DNA of 64,000 nt, taken from positions 179,673-243,672 of the forward strand of contig CANMOZ010000003.1 in NCBI GenBank assembly GCA_947499545.1, given 5' to 3'. Below are positions 1 to 9,397 of the stretch, piece after piece. The stretch comes from an uncultured Saccharospirillaceae bacterium. GTDB lineage: Bacteria > Pseudomonadota > Gammaproteobacteria > Pseudomonadales > Oceanobacteraceae. The notes below the pieces were generated by a model that saw nothing but the letters and a program-made list of their open reading frames with translations, was not told where the DNA came from and did not search any database. Positions within the stretch are counted from its first letter, which is position 1; each line of letters begins with the position of its first letter. The position numbers and the translations under genes are program-made.

Positions 1-2
1 TT

Positions 3-275
3 GCCGTTGTTGTCAGCACTGTGATTTTTGTCTGGATGGCCAAACTTAAACCGCAAGACCGTTGGCTGTTAGTAGCGCTGTCCTTAATTCTTGGTGGTGC
101 TTTAGGCAATCTTTACGATCGACTCGTCTATGGCTATGTCATCGACTTTCTGCACTTTCACTGGGAAGAACATTTTTTCCCGGCGTTTAATCTAGCCGAC
201 ACGGCTATTTCTATTGGAGCATTCATGATGATTGTGGACGCTCTCTTCCTTGCACCCAAAAAGTCCGCTGAATAA
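3..275 (+). CDS. lspA: Lipoprotein signal peptidase (signal peptidase II), 3' part
   Basis: This is the C-terminal ~90 codons of an inner-membrane aspartyl protease that removes signal peptides from diacylglyceryl-modified prolipoproteins. The reading frame is open to the left edge, so the gene starts outside the window. Seen directly: the conserved GNLYDR block and the FPAFNLADTAI block, which carry the asparagine and the two catalytic aspartates of the family (the D of YDR...D and of NLADT), plus the last membrane segment and a short cytoplasmic tail ending APKKSAE. It is followed on the same strand by fkpB and ispH, the usual gammaproteobacterial order. A hairpin overlaps its stop codon. 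Confidence 0.95.
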   Translation, partial: AVVVSTVIFVWMAKLKPQDRWLLVALSLILGGALGNLYDRLVYGYVIDFLHFHWEEHFFPAFNLADTAISIGAFMMIVDALFLAPKKSAE

Positions 276-288
276 GCGGGCTTTTTGT
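259..288 (+). terminator. Hairpin at the end of lspA
   Basis: AAAGTCCGCT pairs with AGCGGGCTTT (one G-T wobble) around a short loop and is followed by TTTTTG. The first arm lies inside the lspA coding end. It could be an intrinsic terminator or an attenuating hairpin between lspA and fkpB, which starts about 30 bases later. Confidence 0.6.
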
Positions 289-316
289 CATTTTCTCAAT
301 CACATTCGAGCCAATC

Positions 317-763
317 ATGACCGAGCAATCCATCGCACACAACTCCGCTGTTCAGCTGCATTTTGCGTTAAAACTGGCTGACGGACAAACCGTTGACACC
401 AATTTTGATGGCGAACCCGTCGACCTAGTCATTGGCGATGGCAATCTTCCAGAAGCCTTCGAACAATGCTTGATCGGCCTAAACCCAGGCTCCGAAGCCG
501 CATTCGAAATGCCACCGGAAAAAGCGTTCGGCCAATACAATGAACAAAATGTTCAACGCTTGTCGCGCTCCCTCTTTGAAAGCGATTTCGAATTGTCTGA
601 AGGGTTGGTGGTCTCCTTTGCTGATGCTGCTGGGGCAGAATTGCCCGGCGTCATTATGGACTTTGACGAATCGGACGTGACGGTGGATTTTAATCACCCA
701 TTAGCCGGGAAAACATTAACGTTTGAGGTTAAAATACTCAGCTGTAACAATCCAACCGCCTAA
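317..763 (+). CDS. fkpB: FKBP-type peptidyl-prolyl cis-trans isomerase (SlpA/FkpB-like)
   Basis: A 148-residue cytoplasmic protein of the SlyD-like FKBP class, which combines a small FKBP prolyl-isomerase fold with an inserted flap domain that has chaperone activity. Seen: the opening beta strand with LADGQTVDTNFDGEPV, the IGDGNLPEAFEQCLIGL core of the FKBP site, the PPEKAFGQYNEQ turn that leads into the insert-in-flap region, and the C-terminal FNHPLAGKTLTFEVKIL strand typical of this group. The length matches E. coli FkpB (about 149 residues). Its place between lspA and ispH is the conserved gammaproteobacterial arrangement. There is no signal peptide. Confidence 0.93.
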   Translation: MTEQSIAHNSAVQLHFALKLADGQTVDTNFDGEPVDLVIGDGNLPEAFEQCLIGLNPGSEAAFEMPPEKAFGQYNEQNVQRLSRSLFESDFELSEGLVVSFADAAGAELPGVIMDFDESDVTVDFNHPLAGKTLTFEVKILSCNNPTA

Positions 764-778
764 ATTGATGGTGATTTT

Positions 779-1783
779 GTGAGTACTTCTAAGCCCAGCA
801 ACGCCCAAACACCAAGGCTCAGTATCCGTTTGGCAAACCCTAGAGGGTTTTGTGCTGGGGTTGACCGTGCCATTGATATCGTCAATCGAGCTCTTGAGCT
901 CTTTGAAGCGCCTATCTATGTACGCCATGAAGTTGTTCACAACCGTTACGTCGTGGATGATTTAAGAGCAAGGGGCGCAGTGTTTGTGGATGAACTTCAT
1001 GAAGTTCCCGATGGGAGCGTCGTGATATTTTCTGCTCACGGTGTATCAAAAGCCGTTCAAAAAGAAGCCGCTACACGCAATCTCAAAGTATTCGATGCCA
1101 CTTGCCCGCTGGTGACCAAAGTCCATATGGAAGTGAGCCGCTACTCCAAAAAAGCCTTTGAGTGCATTTTAATTGGCCATCGAGGACACCCTGAAGTCGA
1201 GGGTACGATGGGGCAATTCGACCCTCAGCATGGTGGGCACATTTACCTCGTGGAAGATGAGTCTGACGTGGCGGCCCTAGAAGTCACAAACCCAGATCAT
1301 TTGGCCTATGTCACACAAACCACTCTATCGATGGACGACACCGCCAAGGTCATTGATGCATTAAGAGCTCGTTTCCCAGCCATCCAAGGCCCAAGAAAAG
1401 ACGATATCTGCTATGCCACCCAAAACCGACAAGATGCCGTCAAGCAATTGGGAGCTGAAGTAGACCTCTTGCTGGTCGTTGGCTCGCCTAACAGCTCGAA
1501 CTCCAACCGGTTACGCGAATTAGGCGAACGCATGGGTGCTAAGGCGTATTTGATAGACACAGCGGATGAAATTGAAGATCAATGGCTTGAACAAGTGCGC
1601 AGCATTGGTGTAACCGCCGGCGCTTCAGCCCCTGAAATTTTGGTACAGGCTGTTATCAAAAAATTAGAAGAAAAAGGTGGGTCAGTAGAAGAGGCCCCTG
1701 GGCAAAGCGAAAACGTCGTTTTCAGTTTACCCAGGGAGTTAAGATTAATACCCGTTGAGCACAAGCCTGCTCATGCGCATTAA
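779..1783 (+). CDS. ispH: 4-hydroxy-3-methylbut-2-enyl diphosphate reductase
   Basis: The last enzyme of the MEP isoprenoid pathway. It is a [4Fe-4S] protein that reduces HMBPP to IPP and DMAPP in the cytoplasm. Seen: [13 protein letters not shown] near the N terminus (first cluster cysteine), the IFSAHGVS motif, DATCPLV (second cysteine), the VTQTTLS motif, and the third cysteine in [11 protein letters not shown]. The [13 protein letters not shown] motif and TAGASAPE complete the family signature. Its 334 residues are near the usual 310-320 length, with an extra hydrophilic tail. The chosen start is GTG at 779, the only one close behind fkpB (15-base gap). Confidence 0.97.
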   Translation: MSTSKPSNAQTPRLSIRLANPRGFCAGVDRAIDIVNRALELFEAPIYVRHEVVHNRYVVDDLRARGAVFVDELHEVPDGSVVIFSAHGVSKAVQKEAATRNLKVFDATCPLVTKVHMEVSRYSKKAFECILIGHRGHPEVEGTMGQFDPQHGGHIYLVEDESDVAALEVTNPDHLAYVTQTTLSMDDTAKVIDALRARFPAIQGPRKDDICYATQNRQDAVKQLGAEVDLLLVVGSPNSSNSNRLRELGERMGAKAYLIDTADEIEDQWLEQVRSIGVTAGASAPEILVQAVIKKLEEKGGSVEEAPGQSENVVFSLPRELRLIPVEHKPAHAH

Positions 1784-1808
1784 GGTTACTGGCTAGTAAC
1801 CTTAATGC
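1777..1808. terminator. Bidirectional terminator-like hairpin between ispH and pilE
   Basis: A 13-base perfect stem (GCATTAAGGTTAC / GTAACCTTAATGC) with a 6-base loop overlaps the ispH stop codon. It lies between the convergent ispH and pilE genes, so it can serve both strands. Confidence 0.65.
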
Positions 1809-1814
1809 TGCTCA

Positions 1815-2264
1815 TCACAGTATCGGCGCATCCCAAGTGTCAGAGTGCTCGCCATTACTTTGTAACCAGATAGTATCGATGGAAGCACCAGCCGCCTTCA
1901 AGTCATTCATAAGGTCTTTAGCTAATTGAGATTTGGGGTTTAGAATCACCCGAACGCACCGGCTTAATTCCTTTGCTGGAGCAGCGCACTGTTTCGCTTC
2001 AGCCTCGAAATGCCCTGATTCAGAGGTCAGCTTACTAAATCCCAACTCTCCAGTTCCACTACCCAATTTATCAGTATAGGCTGCATGCTCTAAGTAGAAT
2101 CGTTCTTGCGCTGCCATGATTGACATTGCCAGCTGCTGGCCTTCAGCTCTCGCAGCCCTTTGAGTGTATTTCTGATACGCTGGCAACGCAAACGCTGCCA
2201 GCACCCCAACAATAACTATAACTACCATTATTTCAATGAGGGTAAACCCTTTACTCTTAATCAT
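1815..2264 (-). CDS. pilE: Type IV pilin-like minor pilin PilE
   Basis: A 149-residue type IV pilin-fold protein. The prepilin leader is short and basic (MIKSKG) and is followed by the processing site and hydrophobic helix [18 protein letters not shown], with the conserved glutamate at mature position 5. The body contains [21 protein letters not shown] and two cysteines (QCAAPAK... and SRCVRV) consistent with a C-terminal disulfide loop. It is the last gene of the minor-pilin operon and overlaps the end of pilY1 by 4 bases (ATGA), suggesting translational coupling. In pseudomonads the gene at this place is the minor pilin PilE rather than the major pilin. The major pilin gene is not in the window. 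Confidence 0.9.
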   Translation of the reverse strand: MIKSKGFTLIEIMVVIVIVGVLAAFALPAYQKYTQRAARAEGQQLAMSIMAAQERFYLEHAAYTDKLGSGTGELGFSKLTSESGHFEAEAKQCAAPAKELSRCVRVILNPKSQLAKDLMNDLKAAGASIDTIWLQSNGEHSDTWDAPIL

Positions 2265-5200
2265 TCAACCATTTCCTGCCAATATAAACGATACAACATA
2301 TCATTTGGGTTTATCCCAGGGTTCTTGGGATCTTTGCTGGGATCTCTATATATTGCAACCCCTCCTATATTTGCTGTTTGAAGCATTTGACCCGTTGACG
2401 TTACATCGGTACCAGTATGCACAGCACTTGATCCTAAGCCTGGAAAGGGTAATGGATACCGCCCTTTATCTGCATCGAAGTCTTTCGACAGTTTTTCATT
2501 CGCTGGTTGAGGAGCACCTAGCGACCAGAAAGGGTCCGGTATAAAATTAGCGGCATCGAAAGCATACAAATAACTTCTCCCCAAATTAAGGACACATTTA
2601 TCACTTTCTATAGCAGGAGGTACATAAGTGGTAAATAATATCTGATTACCTGCGGTTGTAGGCCTAGTAATTAGCTTTTCGCCATCGTCGCCATCTGGAC
2701 CACCAAACAAATCAAGGAAAATCCCATACTTCCTGCTTGTGTTTTTCGTATTGCCATCAAATACAGCAAGGCCTTCTCTGATTTTTTTATCGTATGTTTT
2801 TTGATTTGCCTGATTGCCAGTCGCCCCAGTATCATTTTTCCAATACGTTAATGCCTTTTCCTTAACAGCATCGATTAGAAGATTTTCCTTGATGACAGTA
2901 GCAGTAGTAGTAGTATCTGGCTTACTAAAGGGATTATCTAAGACCAAGATATAAAACTTGTCTTCAATATGGTACCCCTTTTTCCCTTTCTGTGTGCCTA
3001 ACTTAAGCGGGTGTGCTCTATAGCCACTACCAAAAGCCATTTTAATAACCTTCACACTGCCCCCATCCTTTGTTCTCGGAACAGAACCAAGGAACACATC
3101 AGGTCTTTCATAAAAGCGTCTACGTGATATGTTATTAGCCGATTCTTTTGATTGAAAATCAGTTAAATCTGCAACCATAACACCTTCGGTTTTTTCGACT
3201 ATTGTCTTAACACTGGATTGAGAAACATCCATGTCAAATCTAAAGGCTTTACCATTAATATCTACGACAAAGAATTTGTCATGCAACCCATCATTATCAA
3301 AATCAGCGATCGCAGGTTCAGATACAATACTGTGTGTCATGCCTGTTAGTTTTTCAAATGTTCCACTTGCTCCTGGAATGCTTTTTGAGGATGCATACCA
3401 AATAGGTTTACCGTAGCTATCCGTTCCTGGCTTATCTAAATCAATGACTGCAACGAAATTGCCGACACTATCTGGGTCAGATTTATCATTTAATTTGTAA
3501 TCTTCATAATTGTCTTGTTTAGGGTCATAGCCACCCGAAACAAAGCCTATAACTTTAGATTTGTCTTCATCAAATGGCTTAGTTGCCCTATAAGCAATGG
3601 GTCTAGCCCATGTTTGTCCAAACTTTCCATAAAGCTTATCCAAGTGCTCATCTAATATAGTTACTTTGTGGCCTGTTCCTAGAGATCCATCATTATTAAG
3701 AGCCAAATCCAATAGATAGTAGACATCTGATCCTCTTCGAGTACCAATAAATAATGTCACTCTGCGGGGACTTTCCTTATTGGTAATAACCGATATAAAG
3801 CCGTCCATACCCATAGGTTTCGAATCAACGTTAGATCCTCCATCATAATACTTATGAAGCCCTGCAAACATTTCTGGTGGTATAAAAGCCATTTTTTCTT
3901 CACCAGTTTTAGCATCAAAAAAATGCAAAACACCCCGATCAGTTCCCATAACGATAATGGTTGGTTTACCGTCAGTGTCCGTAAGTGTTACAGGACTACT
4001 ATGAATCGGTGCACCCAATATATCCACGCCATTTACAGGAGGGGTTCCACCACCGGTTCCAGTACCGGTTCCAGTAGTTGTTCCACCACTTGATTTCTTC
4101 TTACCCGTTTTTACCCAATCGATGAAATCTTGGTATGCGGTCCCCTGGTCCTTAAAATTTTTATTTTGAGGAACAACCTCTTTTTGGTTACTGTCACCAA
4201 TGGTCACACCCGCATGCACTCGAGCAAAAACTTCATTTTTTACGCTACCATTATCAATAGGAACCAATGGTTTATTTTGAATTTTTTTGTCCGTGTTTGA
4301 AGTTGGAACAACCGTCATTATGGTTCTGGAAGCATTGTTTAACAGCTTGTCTCTAGCGCCTCCTTTTGCAACTTCTGGCCCACCGGCAGCTTGACCCCAT
4401 AAATCAGATACGGTTGCTGATAAAGATATATTGCCCTCAGCATCTCTCTCTATTTCTCCAGCAGCATTTTCTTTATACAAAGGTATATTGTTATGCCCAA
4501 CAATTTTTTGTATGCCGTCGGTTACAGAATACTTGAATTTTTTCAAATTTCCGATCCAGTTGATTGATCCATCAGTCGTGGGTTCAAATACTGGCAAAAA
4601 GACGTCTTCACTCAAAGCTAATGGATTAAATGAAGAAGCACTGATGCTTGGTGGCACTAAAGACTGATTTGATATTGGCTCTCCTGCTAACGAAGATTTA
4701 AGCGCTTCTTCAAGCTTAACAGGGTCATCCGCTAGAAAAAACTCACCTCGCCCCCCTGCTGCTGTACTGATCATCAGCTGGCCTGTAGGATTCGTTGGGT
4801 TATTTGCAGCATCAACGAATGTCGTTCTAGCTCCCGCACCGATAGTACTCACCGTGATAACACCCCGGCTCTTTTTAGGGTCAGTAGCATCATACTTATT
4901 TAATAGCTTTTTCTGGCCTGGCTCCAAATTAAATTTTTCATCATTCTTTACTTCAGCCATAAAACGGCCCATGTACGCACCAAGATCATCCAAACAAGTA
5001 GATGCCGCTCCACAGGATTTGGTTAGCGTCATTGATTGCGTCGTTTTACCTGTAACGCCAGGTAACTCCATTTCATGCGTATAAGTTTTTTCAGCTGAAG
5101 TAGCTAGCTTATTCAGCACAGTGCTTTGAATGGTATTAGCATAATTTGATGGAGCACCGTCAGTAAATAATGTAATTTTTGTGTTTTGACATTCATGCGT

Positions 5201-5692
5201 AATCGGTGAATTCCGGGGTTTTGCTATAGCATTTCCGCTTTTGTCTCTTTCCTTGCCTGCCAAATACCAATATACATCTTCAGCAGAAAGTGACAGTGGC
5301 GTCCCCCCACCAGGACCTAGCCGATTAAGTTCTCGTGAAATAACGTCCTTAACTGCAACCTTACCGCCATTGTAGTCAATTTCTTTTTCAATATTTTCAA
5401 TGGGAACAATAATTCTCGATGCACTACCATTATAAGTTGCACTACCGTTAAAGACTGCAAGGCCGACTCGAATATCTTTTAGAGAACTTACAACTCTTTG
5501 TATAATATCTCTAGTGATCGTCCATCTCGTCCCAGTACCAAAGGCAGTTCCCATACTTCCCGAATCATCCAGAAGCAACATTACATTAGTTTCAATATTA
5601 TCAGCACCTCCAACATAAACCTCCAAGTCTGTTGCTTGGGCGCCTAAGGATATCAAAGAGGGCAATATAATAGGTAATAATATCTTTTTCAT
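2261..5692 (-). CDS. pilY1: PilY1 family type IV pilus tip/assembly protein
   Basis: A 1143-residue secreted protein. Signal peptide: residues 1-20 (ending LGAQA). A von Willebrand A-like domain follows, with the metal-ion site DDSGSMG at about 42-47, a second loop at GGGTPLSLS, and DGAPS. A Gly/Thr-rich linker near residue 545 separates it from the C-terminal PilY1 beta-propeller, which starts around [14 protein letters not shown] and contains [18 protein letters not shown]. An EF-hand-like DFDNDGLHD loop at about residues 796-804 matches the calcium-binding loop known in this family. PilY1 proteins localise to the pilus tip, prime assembly with minor pilins, and act in adhesion and surface sensing. 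Four-base overlap with pilE downstream. Confidence 0.93.
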   Translation of the reverse strand: MKKILLPIILPSLISLGAQATDLEVYVGGADNIETNVMLLLDDSGSMGTAFGTGTRWTITRDIIQRVVSSLKDIRVGLAVFNGSATYNGSASRIIVPIENIEKEIDYNGGKVAVKDVISRELNRLGPGGGTPLSLSAEDVYWYLAGKERDKSGNAIAKPRNSPITHECQNTKITLFTDGAPSNYANTIQSTVLNKLATSAEKTYTHEMELPGVTGKTTQSMTLTKSCGAASTCLDDLGAYMGRFMAEVKNDEKFNLEPGQKKLLNKYDATDPKKSRGVITVSTIGAGARTTFVDAANNPTNPTGQLMISTAAGGRGEFFLADDPVKLEEALKSSLAGEPISNQSLVPPSISASSFNPLALSEDVFLPVFEPTTDGSINWIGNLKKFKYSVTDGIQKIVGHNNIPLYKENAAGEIERDAEGNISLSATVSDLWGQAAGGPEVAKGGARDKLLNNASRTIMTVVPTSNTDKKIQNKPLVPIDNGSVKNEVFARVHAGVTIGDSNQKEVVPQNKNFKDQGTAYQDFIDWVKTGKKKSSGGTTTGTGTGTGGGTPPVNGVDILGAPIHSSPVTLTDTDGKPTIIVMGTDRGVLHFFDAKTGEEKMAFIPPEMFAGLHKYYDGGSNVDSKPMGMDGFISVITNKESPRRVTLFIGTRRGSDVYYLLDLALNNDGSLGTGHKVTILDEHLDKLYGKFGQTWARPIAYRATKPFDEDKSKVIGFVSGGYDPKQDNYEDYKLNDKSDPDSVGNFVAVIDLDKPGTDSYGKPIWYASSKSIPGASGTFEKLTGMTHSIVSEPAIADFDNDGLHDKFFVVDINGKAFRFDMDVSQSSVKTIVEKTEGVMVADLTDFQSKESANNISRRRFYERPDVFLGSVPRTKDGGSVKVIKMAFGSGYRAHPLKLGTQKGKKGYHIEDKFYILVLDNPFSKPDTTTTATVIKENLLIDAVKEKALTYWKNDTGATGNQANQKTYDKKIREGLAVFDGNTKNTSRKYGIFLDLFGGPDGDDGEKLITRPTTAGNQILFTTYVPPAIESDKCVLNLGRSYLYAFDAANFIPDPFWSLGAPQPANEKLSKDFDADKGRYPLPFPGLGSSAVHTGTDVTSTGQMLQTANIGGVAIYRDPSKDPKNPGINPNDMLYRLYWQEMVE

Positions 5693-5696
5693 GAAT

Positions 5697-6014
5697 TCAC
5701 CTACTCGGATAAGCTAAAATAATATCTGTGGTTTTACCTGTACCATCCATCTCAAAGAAAGCACCTGCCTCAAATTCTTTGATTAAACCGACCCAATCCG
5801 TTATCTCTTCACTCGGTTTTTTTAATACAATTTTATCTTGCTTACTAAGCGTTATGGAACCAGCCTTACAGCGACCCACTTCATTGCAAAAAGTGCCTGA
5901 AAAGGTTACTTCATGCCCGGCATCGTTTAGCTTACCGTCTTTCAGTTTCAACACCTCTGCTCCAGCATATTGACTGAAAATAAACGCAAGTATAAACATA
6001 ATATTTTTTTTCAT
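5697..6014 (-). CDS. Small secreted protein at the pilY2 position
   Basis: A 105-residue protein with a clear signal peptide (MKKNIMFILAFIFSQYAGA) and a mature part with two cysteines (GTFCNEVGRCKAGS) that could form a small disulfide loop. It sits 4 bases upstream of pilY1 and 18 bases downstream of pilX. In Pseudomonas aeruginosa a short gene of unknown role, pilY2, sits next to pilY1 on its pilE side in the corresponding cluster. I cannot show sequence homology from memory, so the PilY2 link is by size and neighbourhood only. A periplasmic accessory role in pilus biogenesis is the simplest guess. Confidence 0.7.
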   Translation of the reverse strand: MKKNIMFILAFIFSQYAGAEVLKLKDGKLNDAGHEVTFSGTFCNEVGRCKAGSITLSKQDKIVLKKPSEEITDWVGLIKEFEAGAFFEMDGTGKTTDIILAYPSR

Positions 6015-6032
6015 GTTACATACACCTCATAC

Positions 6033-6563
6033 TTAACAATTAAAACAACTTCCTTCTAACTTCATACCAACCCCTGTAACGCCAAGCAGCTGAGTAGAAG
6101 AGCTAACACCAATTTCACAAGTACTCCTCAATTCAAACCCATGAGCTTCATTGTCTGAAACGCCATAGCCTTCAGGTAACTTTTTAACTCTCTCTGCATA
6201 AACAAGGGAAAACGACTGAGTCGGATCAAATGCATCCACCACACCTGGTGCACCCGTATCTTCCCACTGCAAGTAAGACGTGTTGTCATCGACTAATTTT
6301 CCAGATTCACTATAAGCTTTCCCAAAAACAGATTCAGCGGCCTTTTCACGAACACGAGGCCAATACGTTTCATACTTGTGGTCCAGCAGACTTTTTGTAC
6401 ACCAAAATGTTTTAGAAAGAATTCGTTCATTGCTCGACATTTTTAATTGAAAAGTTGTACTCTTCATCGCATACAACGCGATTAATGTAGCTATTGTTAA
6501 GACCAGTAGAGCGACCAACAACGTTACACCTTTTTGTTTTCTGCTAAATATTAACATTTTCAT
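6033..6563 (-). CDS. pilX: Minor pilin PilX
   Basis: A 176-residue pilin-like protein. The leader ends KQKG and the processed helix begins VTLLVALLVLTIATLIALYA. As in other PilX/GspK-like proteins, mature position 5 is not the usual glutamate. The C-terminal half carries cysteines (FWCTKS, STCEIG, SCFNC) compatible with disulfides. It lies between pilW and the small pilY2-position gene in the operon pilV-pilW-pilX-(pilY2)-pilY1-pilE. PilX is expected in the complex that initiates pilus polymerisation with PilV, PilW, FimU and PilY1. Confidence 0.85.
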   Translation of the reverse strand: MKMLIFSRKQKGVTLLVALLVLTIATLIALYAMKSTTFQLKMSSNERILSKTFWCTKSLLDHKYETYWPRVREKAAESVFGKAYSESGKLVDDNTSYLQWEDTGAPGVVDAFDPTQSFSLVYAERVKKLPEGYGVSDNEAHGFELRSTCEIGVSSSTQLLGVTGVGMKLEGSCFNC

Positions 6564-6577
6564 AATATTCCTATCGC

Positions 6578-7483
6578 TTACCTTGATCTATTTAGAATAG
6601 GTGCCGATGTCGTATATACCTGACGAAACACTCTTTCACTTGTATCAGTGGCTGCTTGATATGTCTTATCAAGTAGAACATATTTTTGAGGAGCGGCTGC
6701 TGTTGTTGTTTTAGCAGCAAGAGCTTCTTTAGCTCGAACCAGTAACGCAACTTTCACCTCATCTATATTAGCTCCCATCAAGCTCTCAGCGGGATTCATA
6801 TATCGACTGTTATCCGTATTAAATAACTGAACCTCCATCGCTTCAATACCAACCACAAGCGGCTGAATAACTTCATTGTTTGGGGCAGCTAGTGACTTAG
6901 AAAAGGAAAAACAATAAAGTGAATCGACCATGCTATCCTTTGCATCTATTACTTGCTCTCCACTTCCCCTGGCCCAGTAGACATTCGTAACCAGCTCTCC
7001 ATTTTTATGCTGCCTCCCATCACAACCTCTACCATTAGGTGGATAAGAAGCCGTCACCAGAACATCGCCATTTATCTTGGATCTATCAGTCTCAGGATTG
7101 TCTGTTGTTGAAACAGGTATGGATGCATCACCACCATCTTCAAACTTTACCGATATTTTTGTTCCCGTTTTAAACACAATCGGTTCAAAAGTAGGTTCAG
7201 TTGCTCCCAAACGAATATCAGCTCCCGGGATGTCTTTATTGGCAGGGTCAGCTAGAAATACCCGTGTAGAACCGGCCATTTCGATTTCAGAAGTCAAAAA
7301 CTCCATAGCGAAACGACCAGCTTCTTGAATGTTATTTCCAGCCATAGTATTTCTGTTTACTGCATTTGAATTAATCAAAACTTGGAATATGGCTGCAATA
7401 ATCATTGCTCCAATAACCAGTGAAACCATCAATTCAATCAAAGTAAAACCAGACTGACTTATACCGTATTTTTTCATCATCAC
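6578..7483 (-). CDS. pilW: Minor pilin PilW
   Basis: A 301-residue PilW-family pilin. The leader SQSG is followed by FTLIELMVSLVIGAMIIAAIF with Glu5, and the mature N-terminal region has the PilW signature of asparagines and an NIQEAGRFAMEFLTSEIEMAG helix. This is the largest minor pilin of the set, as expected for PilW. Its start overlaps the pilV stop by 4 bases (ATGA), so translation is probably coupled. A short Ala/Thr-rich stretch (AKTTTAAAPQK) precedes the final beta strands. Confidence 0.9.
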   Translation of the reverse strand: MMMKKYGISQSGFTLIELMVSLVIGAMIIAAIFQVLINSNAVNRNTMAGNNIQEAGRFAMEFLTSEIEMAGSTRVFLADPANKDIPGADIRLGATEPTFEPIVFKTGTKISVKFEDGGDASIPVSTTDNPETDRSKINGDVLVTASYPPNGRGCDGRQHKNGELVTNVYWARGSGEQVIDAKDSMVDSLYCFSFSKSLAAPNNEVIQPLVVGIEAMEVQLFNTDNSRYMNPAESLMGANIDEVKVALLVRAKEALAAKTTTAAAPQKYVLLDKTYQAATDTSERVFRQVYTTSAPILNRSR

Positions 7484-8166
7484 TTACCCTTAACTCCTCG
7501 CCCCAACTCAAACTGTAATGAATATGAGGACCTACCATCAGCTGTTGGCGTTTCAGGAATATCAGACCGAGTCGACCATGACAGATTAACGGTACAATCA
7601 GGTGCTTGCGAGGGCACTGATGCACCAGGAGGCGCGTTAACTATACTCGAGTAAAAAGAACCGCTTTTTTCTGTACAGACTAATTCGACGACAGGTTCAT
7701 TAAACCAGTCAATAGGTTTATTGATCGACTTAGATAAATCCAGTGCAGTACCTGCGCTTCTAGATTGTGAAGGACACCCTGCATCAAAAAGGGCCCACTC
7801 AACACGCTGCTTTATCGTAGTACATGATGTGGAAGCATCAGAACAATTCAGAGGCTCGTTACATCTCATATTATTTCCAAAGACGGTTGTGTTAGCATCA
7901 TTCAACGTTTTGATCATTTCTTTGTACTTATCAACCGTATTGTTATCCTTTTCAGTGGGCCGAACTCTTTGCAATCTTGAAACTATGTCATTAACAACCC
8001 ATACAGCTTGAGAGTAATATGCAGAATTACCAGATGCCCTAGTAGCTTGGAGATGCAAAGCACCCAAACCTAGAAGCCCCACTGCAACCACGATCATTGC
8101 AACCAGAACCTCTATTAAACCAAGTCCCAACTGCTCACTTTTTCTCTTATGTTTCAAGGACCTCAT
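7480..8166 (-). CDS. pilV: Minor pilin PilV
   Basis: A 228-residue type IV pilus modification/minor pilin protein of the PilV family. Seen: leader ending SEQLG, helix LGLIEVLVAMIVVAVGLLGLGA, then the family's LHLQATRASGNSAYYSQAV segment at residues about 40-57, and RVEWALFD in the middle. It has several cysteine pairs in the C-terminal domain (RCNEPLNCSDASTSC). It is between fimU and pilW in a single minus-strand operon. PilV is part of the minor pilin priming complex. Confidence 0.9.
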   Translation of the reverse strand: MRSLKHKRKSEQLGLGLIEVLVAMIVVAVGLLGLGALHLQATRASGNSAYYSQAVWVVNDIVSRLQRVRPTEKDNNTVDKYKEMIKTLNDANTTVFGNNMRCNEPLNCSDASTSCTTIKQRVEWALFDAGCPSQSRSAGTALDLSKSINKPIDWFNEPVVELVCTEKSGSFYSSIVNAPPGASVPSQAPDCTVNLSWSTRSDIPETPTADGRSSYSLQFELGRGVKGK

Positions 8167-8208
8167 TCGAATTTCCTCTTACCTCTCGATGGATATACCT
8201 TATAAAGA

Positions 8209-8736
8209 CTAACAATTATCAGTAGCGACATAAATTTGCCCAGCCTTCGTGATAAATATTTTTCTATATAAATTCTTACCTCCAGACTTAGTGTGAAGAC
8301 AAAAATATGTATCACTACTAATATCAGCCCGGCCATCACCTCGGAACTTAATTTCTTTACTACCTGTTGTTACTAATTGGAATTTTCCTAAACCTTTTGG
8401 TGACTTAAATTGAGCCGCTATATATTCACCAGTTGTCGAACCTTTTTCTGGAACCAGTATCTGCCATCCTTGAGAAAAATCTGCTCCATTAGATCCAATT
8501 GCTTTAACCTTAGAATACTTCCCAATTCTTAGGGCTTCACTTCGAGCAATCGTTAAAGAGGATTGTAACTCGGTGACAGCTGATGCCAGCTGCGCTTTAG
8601 TTGTCCTCTCACGAAAATCTGGTGCTGCGAATGCAGCCATAAGGGCCACAATCAAAATCACTATCATCACCTCTATTAGGGTGAAACCCCTTTGGTGTTG
8701 TATCCTCTCGTCCACTTGACCCCCTAGGTAAAACAT
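8209..8736 (-). CDS. fimU: Minor pilin FimU (GspH/FimT family)
   Basis: A 175-residue pseudopilin with the processing site QRG and helix FTLIEVMIVILIVALMAAFA. It is followed by the GspH/FimT pattern of ERTTKAQLASAVTELQSSLTIARSEALRIGK and a late beta domain with WQILVP and KFRGDGRADIS. Two late cysteines (YFCLHT and the terminal NC) could pair. It is the first gene of the canonical minor-pilin operon here; a 148-base gap separates it from the upstream fimT-like gene, enough room for its own promoter. Confidence 0.82.
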   Translation of the reverse strand: MFYLGGQVDERIQHQRGFTLIEVMIVILIVALMAAFAAPDFRERTTKAQLASAVTELQSSLTIARSEALRIGKYSKVKAIGSNGADFSQGWQILVPEKGSTTGEYIAAQFKSPKGLGKFQLVTTGSKEIKFRGDGRADISSDTYFCLHTKSGGKNLYRKIFITKAGQIYVATDNC

Positions 8737-8884
8737 ATGGAAATTTCTAACTGCTTAGGTATTAAAGGATGACTGAGAACAACCCGCCAATCATTGACGA
8801 TAAGTGGCATCAAATGCTGTTTAAACGGCTAACAAAGGGGGAGAAGTGATACTTACTTATCACTTTTGAGAGGCATGTGACTAT

Positions 8885-9397
8885 TTACTCCAACCGGATG
8901 CGTCCCATTCTCGACACAACGATTTTCGATTCGGCGGTATGGTGCGTTATTCGAAGGCTTGAAGGTGAAGTAGCCCTTCCTTTTGAATTAAAGGTGAAGG
9001 TTGAGCCAGCATGAGAGGCCGAAACTCTATTAAAATCAATGTGTTGGTATGTTCTATTGGCGGTATAGAGCAACTCTTGAGTTTTAGGATCAAAAACGAC
9101 TATTCGAGTCCAAGCGGAAGACCAATCACTGCAAGTGATTGAACTTTCTGAACATGGGCAAAGACTTATGCTTCGATGCTCCTGATAGGCCTGAGATTTG
9201 GCATAATTTAATAAAGCCATGATCTGCTCGGAGCTCCGTCTCACTTGATAGGTATCGATAAAGCTTGAGAGAGATGGTAGCGAATAGGTAAAAATAATCG
9301 CTATCAGTGCAAGAGAGACGATCAACTCAATGAGTGATCGCCCACTCTCTGAGGAAAAACCCATCCAACCCTGAGGGCTAGGGCAAGTCATAAACAT
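8885..9397 (-). CDS. fimT: FimT/GspH-like minor pilin
   Basis: A 170-residue GspH/FimT-family pseudopilin. The leader ends SESG and the helix begins RSLIELIVSLALIAIIFTYS. Arg at mature position 1 and Ser at 2 are unusual, where Phe-Thr is normal; Glu5 is present. Next comes the family helix QVRRSSEQIMALLNYAKSQA and the SLCPCSESSITC segment. The gene overlaps the end of the upstream 255-residue gene by 14-20 bases depending on which of two ATGs is used (9397 or 9391). It is the last gene of the second minor-pilin set. About 20 bases after the stop there is a 7-base inverted repeat (8844-8865). Confidence 0.75.
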   Translation of the reverse strand: MFMTCPSPQGWMGFSSESGRSLIELIVSLALIAIIFTYSLPSLSSFIDTYQVRRSSEQIMALLNYAKSQAYQEHRSISLCPCSESSITCSDWSSAWTRIVVFDPKTQELLYTANRTYQHIDFNRVSASHAGSTFTFNSKGRATSPSSLRITHHTAESKIVVSRMGRIRLE

